From NCBI RefSeq assembly GCF_913055165.1, contig NZ_CAJXJS010000008.1:22706-86705 (forward strand): a stretch of 64,000 nucleotides of DNA, in the 5' to 3' direction. The DNA comes from an uncultured Devosia sp. GTDB lineage: Bacteria > Pseudomonadota > Alphaproteobacteria > Rhizobiales > Devosiaceae. Below, piece after piece: positions 44,019-52,316 of this stretch. Both the position numbers and the translations under genes were made by a program. Positions within the stretch are counted from its first letter, which is position 1, and each line of letters starts with the position of its first letter. The notes below the pieces were generated by a model. It saw only the letters and a list, made by a program, of their open reading frames with translations. It made no database searches and was not told the origin of the DNA.

Positions 44019-45206
44019 ATGAGGACCGTGCAAGCCATGCAAACCGCAGTAAAGTTGAATCCGTCGTCGCAAACGGTCCACGATATCGTTACCCCATCTC
44101 TGCTGCTCGATCGCGGCAAGCTCACCCGCAATATCTCCAGGCTGGCTGATCACGCCCGGCAGCTGGGTGTGGTGCTGCGCCCGCATATGAAGACCGCCAA
44201 GAGCATCGATGTAGCACGCCTTGTCTTTCCAGATGGTCCTGGACCCATCACCGTCTCGACTATTGCCGAGGCGGAGTACTTTGCGAGCCACGGCTATCGC
44301 GACATGACGTATGCGGTGGGACTGTCACCAGCATCCGCCCTGCGCGCCATGGAGATCTGCAAGCGCACCGGTGCCGATATCAAGCTGCTACTGGACACGG
44401 TAGAACAGGCTGATGCCTTGGCCGAGGTGCGCGAGGCGACCGGTGTTATTCCCTCGGTGTTGATCGAACTGGACGTTGACGATCATCGCGGTGGTCTCAA
44501 GCCGGATGATCCGACCGTGATCGAGGTGGCCGAACGTGTCGTCGGGGCTGGCGCCAGGCTTGCCGGGGTGCTCGCCCATGCCGGGGAATCCTATGGTCTC
44601 AACTCGCCGGCAGCCTTGGTGGCCGCGGCGGAGAACGAACGGGTTGCAACGGTTCGCGCCGCCGAAATCCTGCGTTCGCATGGCCATGATTGCCCCATTG
44701 TCAGCCTCGGCTCCACGCCAACCGCACATTTTGCCCAGAACCTCGATGGCGTCACCGAGTTGCGCGCCGGTGTTTATATGTTCTTCGACCTCGTCCAGCA
44801 CGGGGTCGGGGTCTGCAGCAAGGACGACATCGCCATTTCCGTGCTTGCCTCGGTGATCGGCGCCAAGCCCGAGAAGGGCTGGATCCTTGTGGATGCCGGA
44901 TGGATGGCATTGTCGCGCGATCGCGGCACTGCGAGTCAGCTCGTGGACCAGGGCTATGGCATAGTCTGCGACGAACAAGGCCATGTGCTGGAGGATGTGA
45001 TCGTCTCACAGGCCAGCCAGGAACACGGCATTATTTCTATCCGCCCCGGCTCGAACAGGGTCATGCCGGACCTGCCCATCGGTTCGCGGGTGCGCATCTT
45101 GCCCAACCATGCCTGCGCCATGGCCGCTCAGCACACCTTCTACAGCGTCGTCGAGGGCGAGGACGCCGGTATCGAGGCCCGTTGGGACCGCATTCGCGGC
45201 TGGTGA
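44019..45206 (+). CDS. Fold-type III PLP enzyme, D-threonine aldolase / D-serine dehydratase (DSD1)-like
   Basis: A 395-residue enzyme with an alanine-racemase-type barrel. The Schiff-base Lys58 is in LRPHMKTAKS. A C-terminal D-serine-dehydratase-like domain carries the zinc-binding His-x-Cys in PNHACAMA. The family cleaves or dehydrates D-threonine, D-serine or D-threo-3-hydroxyaspartate, and requires a divalent metal. The start is ATG 44019; an adjacent GTG at 44016 overlaps the GNAT stop. An aldehyde dehydrogenase gene follows 32 bases later and could oxidise the acetaldehyde made by a D-threonine aldolase reaction. Confidence 0.87.
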   Translation: MRTVQAMQTAVKLNPSSQTVHDIVTPSLLLDRGKLTRNISRLADHARQLGVVLRPHMKTAKSIDVARLVFPDGPGPITVSTIAEAEYFASHGYRDMTYAVGLSPASALRAMEICKRTGADIKLLLDTVEQADALAEVREATGVIPSVLIELDVDDHRGGLKPDDPTVIEVAERVVGAGARLAGVLAHAGESYGLNSPAALVAAAENERVATVRAAEILRSHGHDCPIVSLGSTPTAHFAQNLDGVTELRAGVYMFFDLVQHGVGVCSKDDIAISVLASVIGAKPEKGWILVDAGWMALSRDRGTASQLVDQGYGIVCDEQGHVLEDVIVSQASQEHGIISIRPGSNRVMPDLPIGSRVRILPNHACAMAAQHTFYSVVEGEDAGIEARWDRIRGW

Positions 45207-45238
45207 AGCTGCCGCCACGACAAGAGGCTCGAAGCAAG

Positions 45239-46723
45239 ATGAAGATGACATCAGGCGGCGCGACATCCCCGCTCAGGCACCTCGCCGACAACGGCCACCT
45301 CGGCCGATTCTACATTGACGGCCAATGGGTTTCCCCCTGCGGGGCAGCCCTGGCCGATGTCGTCAATCCGGCTACCGAAGAGGTTGTCGTCCAGGTCCCG
45401 CTGGGGAACGAGCAGGATGTCGATATGGCCGTTGCGGCAGCGCGGCGGGCCTTCGATACCTGGAGCCAGACGACACCTGCCCAACGCGCCGCTCTTCTGG
45501 AGCGTCTGCAACAGCAGCTGGAAGCGAGCGCCGAACTCATTGCCCAATGCCTGACGCTCGAAATGGGTGCCGCGATCAGCTATGCCCGCAGCGCCCAGGT
45601 GCCGCTGGCCATCGCCCATGTCCGAACGGCACGCGAGGTCCTGACGAAATTCTCGTTCATCGAGAGACGCGGCCAGACTGCGATCGTCCGAGAGCCGATC
45701 GGCGTTTGCGCAATGATCACGCCATGGAACTGGCCGCTGTACCAGATCACGGCCAAGGTGGCCCCGGCGCTGGCGGCAGGATGCACCATTGTTCTCAAGC
45801 CCAGTGAATTGTCGCCGCTGAGCGCCTTACTGTTCGCCGAAGCAATCGAGGCTGCAGGGTTTCCTGCCGGTGTGTTCAATCTCGTGCATGGAGATGGTCC
45901 TGGAGTGGGTGGAGCGCTTGCTGCCCACCCAGATGTCGACATGATTTCGATCACCGGCTCGACCCGCGCCGGCATTGCAGTGGCCCAGGCCGCTGCCGTA
46001 ACGGTCAAGCGCGTGGCTCAGGAATTGGGTGGGAAATCACCGAACGTGATCCTGCCCGATGCCGATCTTGCGCGTGCGGTACCTCTTGGTGTTGCCGCCA
46101 GTTTCCGCAATTTGGGGCAATCGTGCAGCGCTCCTACGCGCATGATTGTGCCGCGCGAGCGTCTGGCTGAAGTCGAGGCGTTCGCCGCAAAGGCCGCGGC
46201 GGAGATCGTTGTGGGCGACCCGCTGCTGGAGACGACGACGCATGGCGCCATCGCCAATCGTGCGCAGTTCGATCGTATCCAGGCCATGGTGGGCGACGCA
46301 ATTGCCGAGGGCGCCAAGCTGCTGGTTGGCGGGCAGGGGCGGCCAGGGGGGCTCAATGTCGGCCTCTTCGTCAAGCCGACCATTTTCACCGACGTCCGCA
46401 CTGACATGCGCATCGCTCAGGACGAAGTGTTCGGGCCGGTACTCTGTATCCTTCCCTATGACACGGTCGAGGAAGCTGTCACCATCGCCAACGACACGGT
46501 CTACGGCCTTGGAGCCCATGTACAGGGGCGGGATATGGAATTGGTACGGCACATTGCGTCGCAGATCCGATCCGGCCAGGTGCATCTCAACCACCCGGCC
46601 TGGGACTCCCATGCCCCCTTCGGTGGCTACAAGCAGTCCGGCAATGGCCGCGAATACGGCCTCGAAGGCATGATCGAATACCTCGAGATCAAGTCCATAC
46701 TGGGGTATTATCCGGACGCGTGA
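45239..46723 (+). CDS. NAD(P)-dependent aldehyde dehydrogenase
   Basis: A 494-residue aldehyde dehydrogenase with catalytic Cys296 (NLGQSCSAPTRM), base Glu262 (QELGGKSP) and the TPWNWPLYQI and ITGSTRAGI blocks. Only one Cys is present at the active site, unlike the SSADH at 24931, and the overall form is that of the broad aldehyde dehydrogenase family (DhaS/AldA-like). Position after the D-threonine-aldolase-like gene suggests acetaldehyde or a related aldehyde as substrate. A strong hairpin follows at 46757. Confidence 0.88.
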   Translation: MKMTSGGATSPLRHLADNGHLGRFYIDGQWVSPCGAALADVVNPATEEVVVQVPLGNEQDVDMAVAAARRAFDTWSQTTPAQRAALLERLQQQLEASAELIAQCLTLEMGAAISYARSAQVPLAIAHVRTAREVLTKFSFIERRGQTAIVREPIGVCAMITPWNWPLYQITAKVAPALAAGCTIVLKPSELSPLSALLFAEAIEAAGFPAGVFNLVHGDGPGVGGALAAHPDVDMISITGSTRAGIAVAQAAAVTVKRVAQELGGKSPNVILPDADLARAVPLGVAASFRNLGQSCSAPTRMIVPRERLAEVEAFAAKAAAEIVVGDPLLETTTHGAIANRAQFDRIQAMVGDAIAEGAKLLVGGQGRPGGLNVGLFVKPTIFTDVRTDMRIAQDEVFGPVLCILPYDTVEEAVTIANDTVYGLGAHVQGRDMELVRHIASQIRSGQVHLNHPAWDSHAPFGGYKQSGNGREYGLEGMIEYLEIKSILGYYPDA

Positions 46724-46756
46724 GGCGCTTGAGCGCTTTCCTATCTCTATTGAGCC

Positions 46757-46780
46757 GCTTCCGGCATAGCTGCCGGAAGC
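46757..46780 (+). terminator. Hairpin after the aldehyde dehydrogenase gene
   Basis: GCTTCCGGCA and TGCCGGAAGC form a perfect 10-base stem with a TAGC loop, 33 bases after the stop codon. There is no marked T tract. Confidence 0.65.
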
Positions 46781-46811
46781 TGCAATCTGTCAAAATCCAA
46801 CGTTCTCGCGC

Positions 46812-47060
46812 TCGGCTTGGCACACAAGCGGCGGGTCCGCCTCGAGCGCGTCTTCAGGGGCGTCGGTGGTGCTGAACAGCACGCCATCATTCCGCAAAGT
46901 ATTGACCGCATGGAGGGCCAATGCCGGCCTTTACGCCGGCGGTCATTTCGAGACCCATGACAGTATCGTCGCGGTCCTTGGCGTTGGTAGGGACGTCCGA
47001 ACTCGACACTCCTGATTCCCAGGCCATAGGCGGGCCCCAGCCGACCCCCTCCGGCACAGC
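46812..47060 (-). pseudogene. Decayed class III PLP enzyme relic, related to the gene at 62124
   Basis: The complement of 46812-46927 translates to a stretch containing ALALHAVNTLRNDGVLFSTT and later PPLVCQAE. This closely matches the C-terminal part of the enzyme at 62124 (ALALDVVNTMRDDGVLISTT, PPLVCQAE). Just upstream, in other frames, are VMGLEM (compare IDMGLD) and, at 46999-47038, RLGPAYGL followed by VEF, resembling the N-terminal RLLGPAYRL...VEI of the enzyme at 14618. The central 300 residues, including the PLP lysine, are missing and frames shift. This is a deletion-scarred remnant, not a working gene. The N-terminal match is less certain than the C-terminal one. Confidence 0.65.
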
Positions 47061-47147
47061 GGCATGCGTCCCCCGTGGCCGATCCGCTATGGGATGCCGG
47101 CGTGTTTTATCCCTTGATGCTGTCTGCCGCACCGGCCGGGTCGTCAG

Positions 47148-48119
47148 TCACTTGTGCTGGCAGAACACCCGGTTGCGCAGCGTCCCGATGCGGTCGATGG
47201 CTATTTCGATTTCATCGCCATCGGACAGGAAACGGCCCGTCTCCATGCCGCAGCCATTGCCCACGGTGCCCGAACCGATGACTTCGCCGGGGTAAAGCGT
47301 CTCGTCGCGCGAGATGTAGGAAATGATGTCGTCAAAGCCGTGCAGCATCTGTGAGAAGTCGCTCTCGAGGATGGTGTCGTCGTTGATGCGCGCGCTCACG
47401 CGAAGGGACCGGACATCGCCCAGTTCGTCGGGCGTGACGATCCAGGGACCCATGGCATTGCCCATGTCAAAACTCTTGCCCTTGGCCGGTCCGAGCATGC
47501 CTTGCATCTCGGCCCATTGCGTGTCGCGTGCCGAGAAGTCGTTGTAGATCGTATAGCCGAATATGTGGTCGGCGGCCTGTTCGACAGAAATGTCGCGACC
47601 CTTGCGGCCGATCACCGCCGCCAATTCGATCTCATAGTCCATGACCTGGGAGTATCGGGGCCAGCGTACGGTTTCCTCGGGCCCGATGACGCTGAAGCGA
47701 TTGCTCAGGTAGTAGATGGGGCGCTCGCGATACACCGGCGGAACATCGGGTTCCGGCGCCAGTTCCGGCTCTGGCTGACCAGCCAGGCGCGCGGCCATGC
47801 GGCGCATGCCCACCGGCGCCTGGCGAATGTGATCGGGGAACACCGAGGCATCGCGGATCTGGGTTGGCACGGGAAGCGGCGCCAGAAGCCGGACAACGTC
47901 CAAAGGCACGAGTGCCGCATCGGGGTAACTACCCTGAACGAGGAGACTGCGCGCAAGGGCCAGGCTCTCGTCACCCGCCTCGATCAGGCTGAGCATCGAG
48001 CGGAAAGCGCCATTGTCGCGCCCCTGTGCGGCAGTGGCGAGATTGAGCAAGTGTTGCCCGCCGGGTGTCAGGGCACCGAGAGTCTGACGGCCTGCGTCGT
48101 TATAGGTTGCGAGCTTCAT
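47148..48119 (-). CDS. Fumarylacetoacetate hydrolase (FAH)-family protein
   Basis: A 323-residue FAH-domain enzyme. Metal and catalytic regions are visible as DYEIELAAVIG, GYTIYNDFSARDTQ, KSFDMGNAMGPWIV and SGTVGNGCGMETGRFL. The family hydrolyses C-C bonds in acylpyruvates and related ring-cleavage products, or isomerises and decarboxylates them. Its start overlaps the stop of the cyclase-family gene by 4 bases (ATGA). It is the last gene of an operon with a SsuABC-type importer, so it probably processes the imported compound. No substrate can be named. Confidence 0.87.
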   Translation of the reverse strand: MKLATYNDAGRQTLGALTPGGQHLLNLATAAQGRDNGAFRSMLSLIEAGDESLALARSLLVQGSYPDAALVPLDVVRLLAPLPVPTQIRDASVFPDHIRQAPVGMRRMAARLAGQPEPELAPEPDVPPVYRERPIYYLSNRFSVIGPEETVRWPRYSQVMDYEIELAAVIGRKGRDISVEQAADHIFGYTIYNDFSARDTQWAEMQGMLGPAKGKSFDMGNAMGPWIVTPDELGDVRSLRVSARINDDTILESDFSQMLHGFDDIISYISRDETLYPGEVIGSGTVGNGCGMETGRFLSDGDEIEIAIDRIGTLRNRVFCQHK

Positions 48120-48898
48120 GCATTGTCCTGCGGTTTGATCATGGCGACGGGCCGGCACCAGCCGGCACTGGCGCCCTTGATGCTGACCGGGAAGCAGACG
48201 ACGTCGAAGCCCGTCGAGGGCAGGCGTTCGAGGTCGGCCAGTTTTTCCAGATGGCAATAGGCCCTGACCATTCCAGCGCGGTGCCCCTCCCAGATCAGGC
48301 TCGCGTCCCCCGTCTCCGCTACCTTTGCGGCCGTGTAGGAGAAGGGTGCGTCCCAGCTCCAGGCGTCCGTCCCGGCAATCCTGACGCCCCGCTCGGTCAG
48401 GAACAGCGTCGCCTCGCGGCCTACCCCACAACCGGAATTGACATAGCCTGACGTGCCGTAGCGTGCGCCTGCAGCGGTATTGACGAGGACGATGTCACCG
48501 GGTTGGAGGTCATGTCCTATCCGAGCCAACTCGCTTTCGACGTCGTCGGGCTGCACGATATAGCCATCGGGAAAGTGACGGAAATCGAGTTTGACGCCGC
48601 GTCCCCAGCACCACTCAAGCGGGACCTCGTCGATCGTCATGGCGCGCTGGCCGCCATCCATGGTCGAATGGAAGTGGTAGGGCGCATCCAGATGCGTGCC
48701 GTTATGCGTGGAGAGGACCACCCGTTCGACCGCCCACCCTTCTCCGCCCGGCAAGTCCTGCTGACTGACCCCGGGGAAGAACGACAGCAATTGGCTGGCC
48801 GTCTGCGCATGGGAGAAATACTCGATGGAGGGTCCAAGTCCCGGCGGGTCGGCGAATGCGGTATTTTCCAGCGGGCGCGAGAGGTCGATCAGCTTCAT
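48116..48898 (-). CDS. Cyclase-family hydrolase (kynurenine formamidase / isatin hydrolase-like)
   Basis: A 260-residue metal hydrolase of the Cyclase family. The signature HNGTHLDAPYHFH, a paired-His and Asp metal site, lies near residues 68-80. The family includes kynurenine formamidase (KynB) and isatin hydrolase, both of which open amide bonds in aromatic compounds. The ATG at 48898 was chosen; an in-frame ATG at 48955 would overlap the permease gene by 4 bases, as other genes of this operon do, and cannot be excluded. Followed by the FAH gene, it could open a ring or amide before C-C cleavage. Confidence 0.85.
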   Translation of the reverse strand: MKLIDLSRPLENTAFADPPGLGPSIEYFSHAQTASQLLSFFPGVSQQDLPGGEGWAVERVVLSTHNGTHLDAPYHFHSTMDGGQRAMTIDEVPLEWCWGRGVKLDFRHFPDGYIVQPDDVESELARIGHDLQPGDIVLVNTAAGARYGTSGYVNSGCGVGREATLFLTERGVRIAGTDAWSWDAPFSYTAAKVAETGDASLIWEGHRAGMVRAYCHLEKLADLERLPSTGFDVVCFPVSIKGASAGWCRPVAMIKPQDNA

Positions 48899-48951
48899 GC
48901 GGCATGGTCCGGTAGAGGGTAGCGGGAGTTGGGTTTTGCGGGCCGGACTGT

Positions 48952-49698
48952 TCATCGCCAGCGCACCAGCCTGGATTCGAGCCAGTCGATCGCAATGGCG
49001 CTGGCATAGCCAACCAGGCCGAGCAGGATGATCCCCGCGAAGAGGTCCGGCGACTTGAAGGCGCGTTGCGCGAGGAGGATATCGTACCCGATGCCTTCCC
49101 GGCTCCCCAGGATTTCACCGACCACGACCAGGATCAGTGACACGGTCAGGCCGACACGCATGCCGGCAATGATGTCGGGCAAGGCGCTGGGCAGAGCAAT
49201 CTTGCGGATCATCGACCAGCGCGACAGTCCCAATACCTTTGAGACTTCGTAGAGGCGCGGCTCGACGGCAGAGAAGCCGTGGATGGTGCTGAGCAGGCAG
49301 GGCCAGAATGCGCCGAAGGCGATGACAGCCAGCACCATCTGCTCTGAATAGCCTAGCAATCCGATGAAGATCGGCACCAGCGCGGAGACGGGAAGCGGGC
49401 GCAGGAACTCAAGCGAAGGCGCGATGTAAATCCGGGCGCGCTGCGAGACACCGATCAGTGCGCCAAGGGCCACGCCAAGAAGCGAGGCAAGCGCCCAGCC
49501 GACAAAGACGCGGGCCGTCGTGGCGCCTAGCTTCGCAGGCATCGCGCCGCTGGAAAACCCCGCCACCAATGCATCCAACACCCGGGTTGGCGCCGGCAGA
49601 AAGATTGGCGAGGCCAGGCCAGTCGCCGATGCCAGCTGCCACAAACCGATCAGGCATGCCGTGAAGGCGAGGCTGGCGAAAAACCAGATGGCTCTCAT
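48952..49698 (-). CDS. SsuC/TauC-type ABC transporter permease
   Basis: A 248-residue permease with about six membrane helices and the EAA loop EVSKVLGLSRWSMIRKIALPSALP. It starts at ATG 49698 and overlaps the preceding permease gene by 4 bases. The reading frame extends far upstream but only as a shadow of that gene. With the second permease it would form the channel of a nitrate/sulfonate/taurine or thiamine-precursor-type importer. Confidence 0.9.
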   Translation of the reverse strand: MRAIWFFASLAFTACLIGLWQLASATGLASPIFLPAPTRVLDALVAGFSSGAMPAKLGATTARVFVGWALASLLGVALGALIGVSQRARIYIAPSLEFLRPLPVSALVPIFIGLLGYSEQMVLAVIAFGAFWPCLLSTIHGFSAVEPRLYEVSKVLGLSRWSMIRKIALPSALPDIIAGMRVGLTVSLILVVVGEILGSREGIGYDILLAQRAFKSPDLFAGIILLGLVGYASAIAIDWLESRLVRWR

Positions 49699-50501
49699 CG
49701 CGCATCCCCCTGCAGGCCACCAAAGAGGTGGCGTTCGACGAGGATGAGGACCCTGTTGAAGCCCCAGCCCACAATGGCGATCCAGACCAGGAATGCAAAT
49801 GCGGTTGCCGGGCGCAGCGCTTGCGACGACAGCATCATGCCGTAGCCAAGGCCGCGGGGGTTGGCGACGATTTCGACAGTGACCGAAACGATTAGCGCGA
49901 TGGCCGCCGCCAGCCGGAAGGCAACGAAGATGCGTGGAATTGCGCCCGGGATGACGATGCGCGTCAGGCGGCGGAAAAACGACATGCGCAGAACCTTTGC
50001 CACCTCCATCAGCCTCGGTTCGGTTTCCCGCACGGCGGCCCGGCCCAGCACCAGGACTGGCCAGATCGTGGTGAAGGCAACGATGGCGATCTCCATCGTC
50101 AGACCGAAGCCGAAGACCAAAAGCGACAATGGGATCAGAGCCGTCGGCGGCATCGGCCGGAGCACTTCGACGGTCATCGAGGTGACCTTGTCGGCCGCCT
50201 CCGACAGGCCAAGCATCACGCCCGCCGCCAGGCCCAGAAGACCGCCGAGAGCAAGGCCTGCCATGGCGGCGCCCAGTGTCTCGAGCGTACGCACGAGGAA
50301 CGTGCCATCGACGAGCATGCGGGCAAATTCCACCGCGATCTGATGGGGTGCGGCAAGGCTGAAGCTGTCGGCCGGTACAAACAGCAGGGCCATGACTTCG
50401 GCTAGGCCGACCACGGCCAGTGGCAATAGGAACGGGCGTAGGTCGACTGGCAGCGGCCGTGCGGCCCGAATCGGCTGCCGAAGGGGTGCTGCCTGGTTCA
50501 T
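49695..50501 (-). CDS. SsuC/TauC-type ABC transporter permease (second)
   Basis: A 268-residue permease with helices from about residue 22 onwards and the EAA loop EVAKVLRMSFFRRLTRIVIPGAIP. It is homologous to the permease at 48952 but diverged, suggesting a heterodimeric channel. It overlaps both neighbouring genes by 4 bases. Confidence 0.9.
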   Translation of the reverse strand: MNQAAPLRQPIRAARPLPVDLRPFLLPLAVVGLAEVMALLFVPADSFSLAAPHQIAVEFARMLVDGTFLVRTLETLGAAMAGLALGGLLGLAAGVMLGLSEAADKVTSMTVEVLRPMPPTALIPLSLLVFGFGLTMEIAIVAFTTIWPVLVLGRAAVRETEPRLMEVAKVLRMSFFRRLTRIVIPGAIPRIFVAFRLAAAIALIVSVTVEIVANPRGLGYGMMLSSQALRPATAFAFLVWIAIVGWGFNRVLILVERHLFGGLQGDAR

Positions 50502-51304
50502 TTGCCCGTGCCGCCCTTGATGAAGCTGAACAGGTCATGCCGCAGTTCAAGAAAGGTCGGATGCTCACGCGTCGACAATTGGTCGCGCGGGTGCGGCAAG
50601 TCGATGGGGAAAGTCCTGGCGACCCGGCCCGGACTGGCGTTCAGCGCCACGACTCGGTTCCCTAGGTAGATGGCCTCCTCAAGGTCATGGGTGACGAAGA
50701 AGACCGTCATGCCGGTGCGTTCGGCCAGGGCCAGCACTTCGTCCTGCAGCAACTGCCGGGTGATGGCATCGAGCGCGCCGAACGGTTCGTCCATCAGCAG
50801 CACGCCTGGTTGCTGAGCCAGGCACCGGGCAATCTGCAGCCGTTGCTGCATTCCCCCCGACATTTCGCCGGGCCGCTTGTCGCCGTCCCTCTCGAGCCCC
50901 ATAGTGGCCAGCAGCTCCGCGATACGCGCCGGCCACTGATCACGCGGCACATTCATCGCCTCGAGCGCCAGGGCGATATTGCCTGAGGCCGTGCGCCAGG
51001 GGAGCAGGGCCTTGCCATAGTCCTGGAAGACGACCGCCACATCCTGCCGGGGCGCGCGTACGGGTGTGCCGTCGAGCAGGATTTCGCCCGAACTTGGCGC
51101 AGCCAGGCCCGCCAGTAGCCGCAGCAGCGTTGTCTTGCCGCAGCCGGAGGGTCCGACGATGGCGACGAACTCCCCTCTGGCGATGTCTATATTGATGTCG
51201 TCCAGGATGTGTCGCCCGCCAATGGCAAGCGACACGTTGGAGAACTGGATGACGCGATCCATGGCAGTCTCCCTGGGACGATCCATCGCGAGCGCCATGC
51301 TCAT
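50498..51304 (-). CDS. SsuB/TauB-type ABC transporter ATPase
   Basis: A 268-residue ATPase with Walker A GPSGCGKTTLLR, Q-loop VVFQDYGKALLPW, signature MSGGMQQRLQIARCL, Walker B LLMDEPFGALD and switch His in VTHDLEEA. The pattern is that of nitrate/sulfonate/taurine importers. Start ATG 51304 is chosen because it overlaps the binding-protein stop by 4 bases, like the other joints of this operon; internal ATGs at 51298, 51286 and 51262 are also possible. Confidence 0.9.
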   Translation of the reverse strand: MSMALAMDRPRETAMDRVIQFSNVSLAIGGRHILDDINIDIARGEFVAIVGPSGCGKTTLLRLLAGLAAPSSGEILLDGTPVRAPRQDVAVVFQDYGKALLPWRTASGNIALALEAMNVPRDQWPARIAELLATMGLERDGDKRPGEMSGGMQQRLQIARCLAQQPGVLLMDEPFGALDAITRQLLQDEVLALAERTGMTVFFVTHDLEEAIYLGNRVVALNASPGRVARTFPIDLPHPRDQLSTREHPTFLELRHDLFSFIKGGTGK

Positions 51305-52221
51305 TTCCAGATTAGCGCGGCAGTATCGACCTGGCCGGAGATCATGCCATGGGCCTGCATCTGGCTGGACCACCAGTCGAGCTGTTCGACCTTCGGCTCG
51401 GTGTCAAGGAACGGCAGGGCGATGCGGGCAATGATCGGTTCGGGCAAGTTCATGGCCTTGCCAAGGGCCGCGCGAAGCACATCTGGGGTTGAGGTTCCCA
51501 GGGCGCCGGCTTCGGTGAGTGCTGCTTGCACCGCCGCCACAGCATCGGGGTTGGCTTCCGCCCAGGATCGCATGGCGACGACCGCCGAGGCCATCTGGCC
51601 CTCCGGTAGTTCGGCCAGTGGGTTCGAGATGAGGATACCGGTTCCTTCGCCCAGGATGCGCTGGGCGAACTGGTCCACCGTGATGGTCGCGTCAATCTGC
51701 CCGGCCTTGAGCTGGTCTGGGTGCTGGGGAAGCGGGATTTCCACGATCCGCACGCTTTTTGGGTCGACGCCGTTCTGGACGAGCCATGTGCGCAGCATGA
51801 CGTCCAGCACGGCGCCCAGGCTGGGCACGGCGACCGTCTTGCCAGCAAAGTCGGCTGCCGCTGCAATGCCGGAGTTCGTGCCGGCCAGGATGGCGACGTC
51901 CTTTGAATCATGCGTGGTCACCGTCGTGCCGGACAGCACGACCAGGTCGATGCCGTTAGAAACCGCGCTCAGCAGAGTTGTCGGGGTCACCGAGCCGAGG
52001 GCAATGGAGCCGGAAACCAATGCGGCCGGGATGGTGGCGTCGGTGGCAATGATCTGTACCTCCACGTCGACCCCGTAGGTTTCGAACAGTCCCTGGTCGT
52101 CGGCGACGAACACGGCGGCCGGTGCCGGGTTGGGCGTTGTTCCCAAGGTCAAGGGCTGCGCAGCGGTCGGAACCGCAACAAGGGCGAATAGGCCCGCCAG
52201 AGCCGTTACAAACCTTACCAA
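51301..52221 (-). CDS. NMT1/SsuA-like periplasmic binding protein
   Basis: A 306-residue exported binding protein with a signal peptide (FVTALAGLFALVAVPTAAQ, about residues 4-22) and the opening strand LGTTPNPAPAAVFVADDQGLFETYGVDVEV, typical of the NMT1/THI5 and SsuA group. These bind sulfonates, pyrimidines, flavins or aromatic acids. It is the first gene of the minus-strand operon regulated from the palindrome near 52271. With cyclase and FAH enzymes downstream, an aromatic or heterocyclic acid or amide is a reasonable guess. Confidence 0.87.
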   Translation of the reverse strand: MVRFVTALAGLFALVAVPTAAQPLTLGTTPNPAPAAVFVADDQGLFETYGVDVEVQIIATDATIPAALVSGSIALGSVTPTTLLSAVSNGIDLVVLSGTTVTTHDSKDVAILAGTNSGIAAAADFAGKTVAVPSLGAVLDVMLRTWLVQNGVDPKSVRIVEIPLPQHPDQLKAGQIDATITVDQFAQRILGEGTGILISNPLAELPEGQMASAVVAMRSWAEANPDAVAAVQAALTEAGALGTSTPDVLRAALGKAMNLPEPIIARIALPFLDTEPKVEQLDWWSSQMQAHGMISGQVDTAALIWK

Positions 52222-52270
52222 GTTGTCCTCCCTTTGGTAGACCCGACTGGATCGGGTTGACCTTAATATT

Positions 52271-52280
52271 CATACGTATG
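52271..52280. promoter_or_regulatory. Palindromic operator candidate for the TetR regulator
   Basis: CATACGTATG is a perfect 10-base palindrome in an AT-rich patch (ATTCATACGTATGTATAAT). It lies 50 bases upstream of the importer operon and 36 bases upstream of the divergent TetR gene, where a TetR dimer could control both directions. Confidence 0.6.
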
Positions 52281-52316
52281 TATAATTAGTCAAGCAGGAA
52301 CGAGAGGCCTCTCCCA

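Noticed and set aside
44690..46723. A 677-codon frame ending in the aldehyde dehydrogenase
   Set aside because: The first 180 codons are antiphase to the D-threonine-aldolase-like gene; the dehydrogenase starts at 45239.
24931..46723. Ectoine or hydroxyectoine degradation cluster
   Set aside because: Lrp, cyclodeaminase-family, aminotransferase and SSADH genes recall the eut/doe set, but no ectoine hydrolase (DoeA/EutD), no EutB-type dehydratase and no DoeB-type deacetylase are present, and the genes are scattered.
46921..47295. Plus-strand hypothetical frame between the aldehyde dehydrogenase and FAH genes
   Set aside because: It is opposite the aminotransferase relic and the FAH gene, and has neither a ribosome site nor a family signature.
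48952..50568. A 538-codon frame covering two permease genes
   Set aside because: Its first half is the wrong frame of the permease at 49695; only 48952-49698 is coding.
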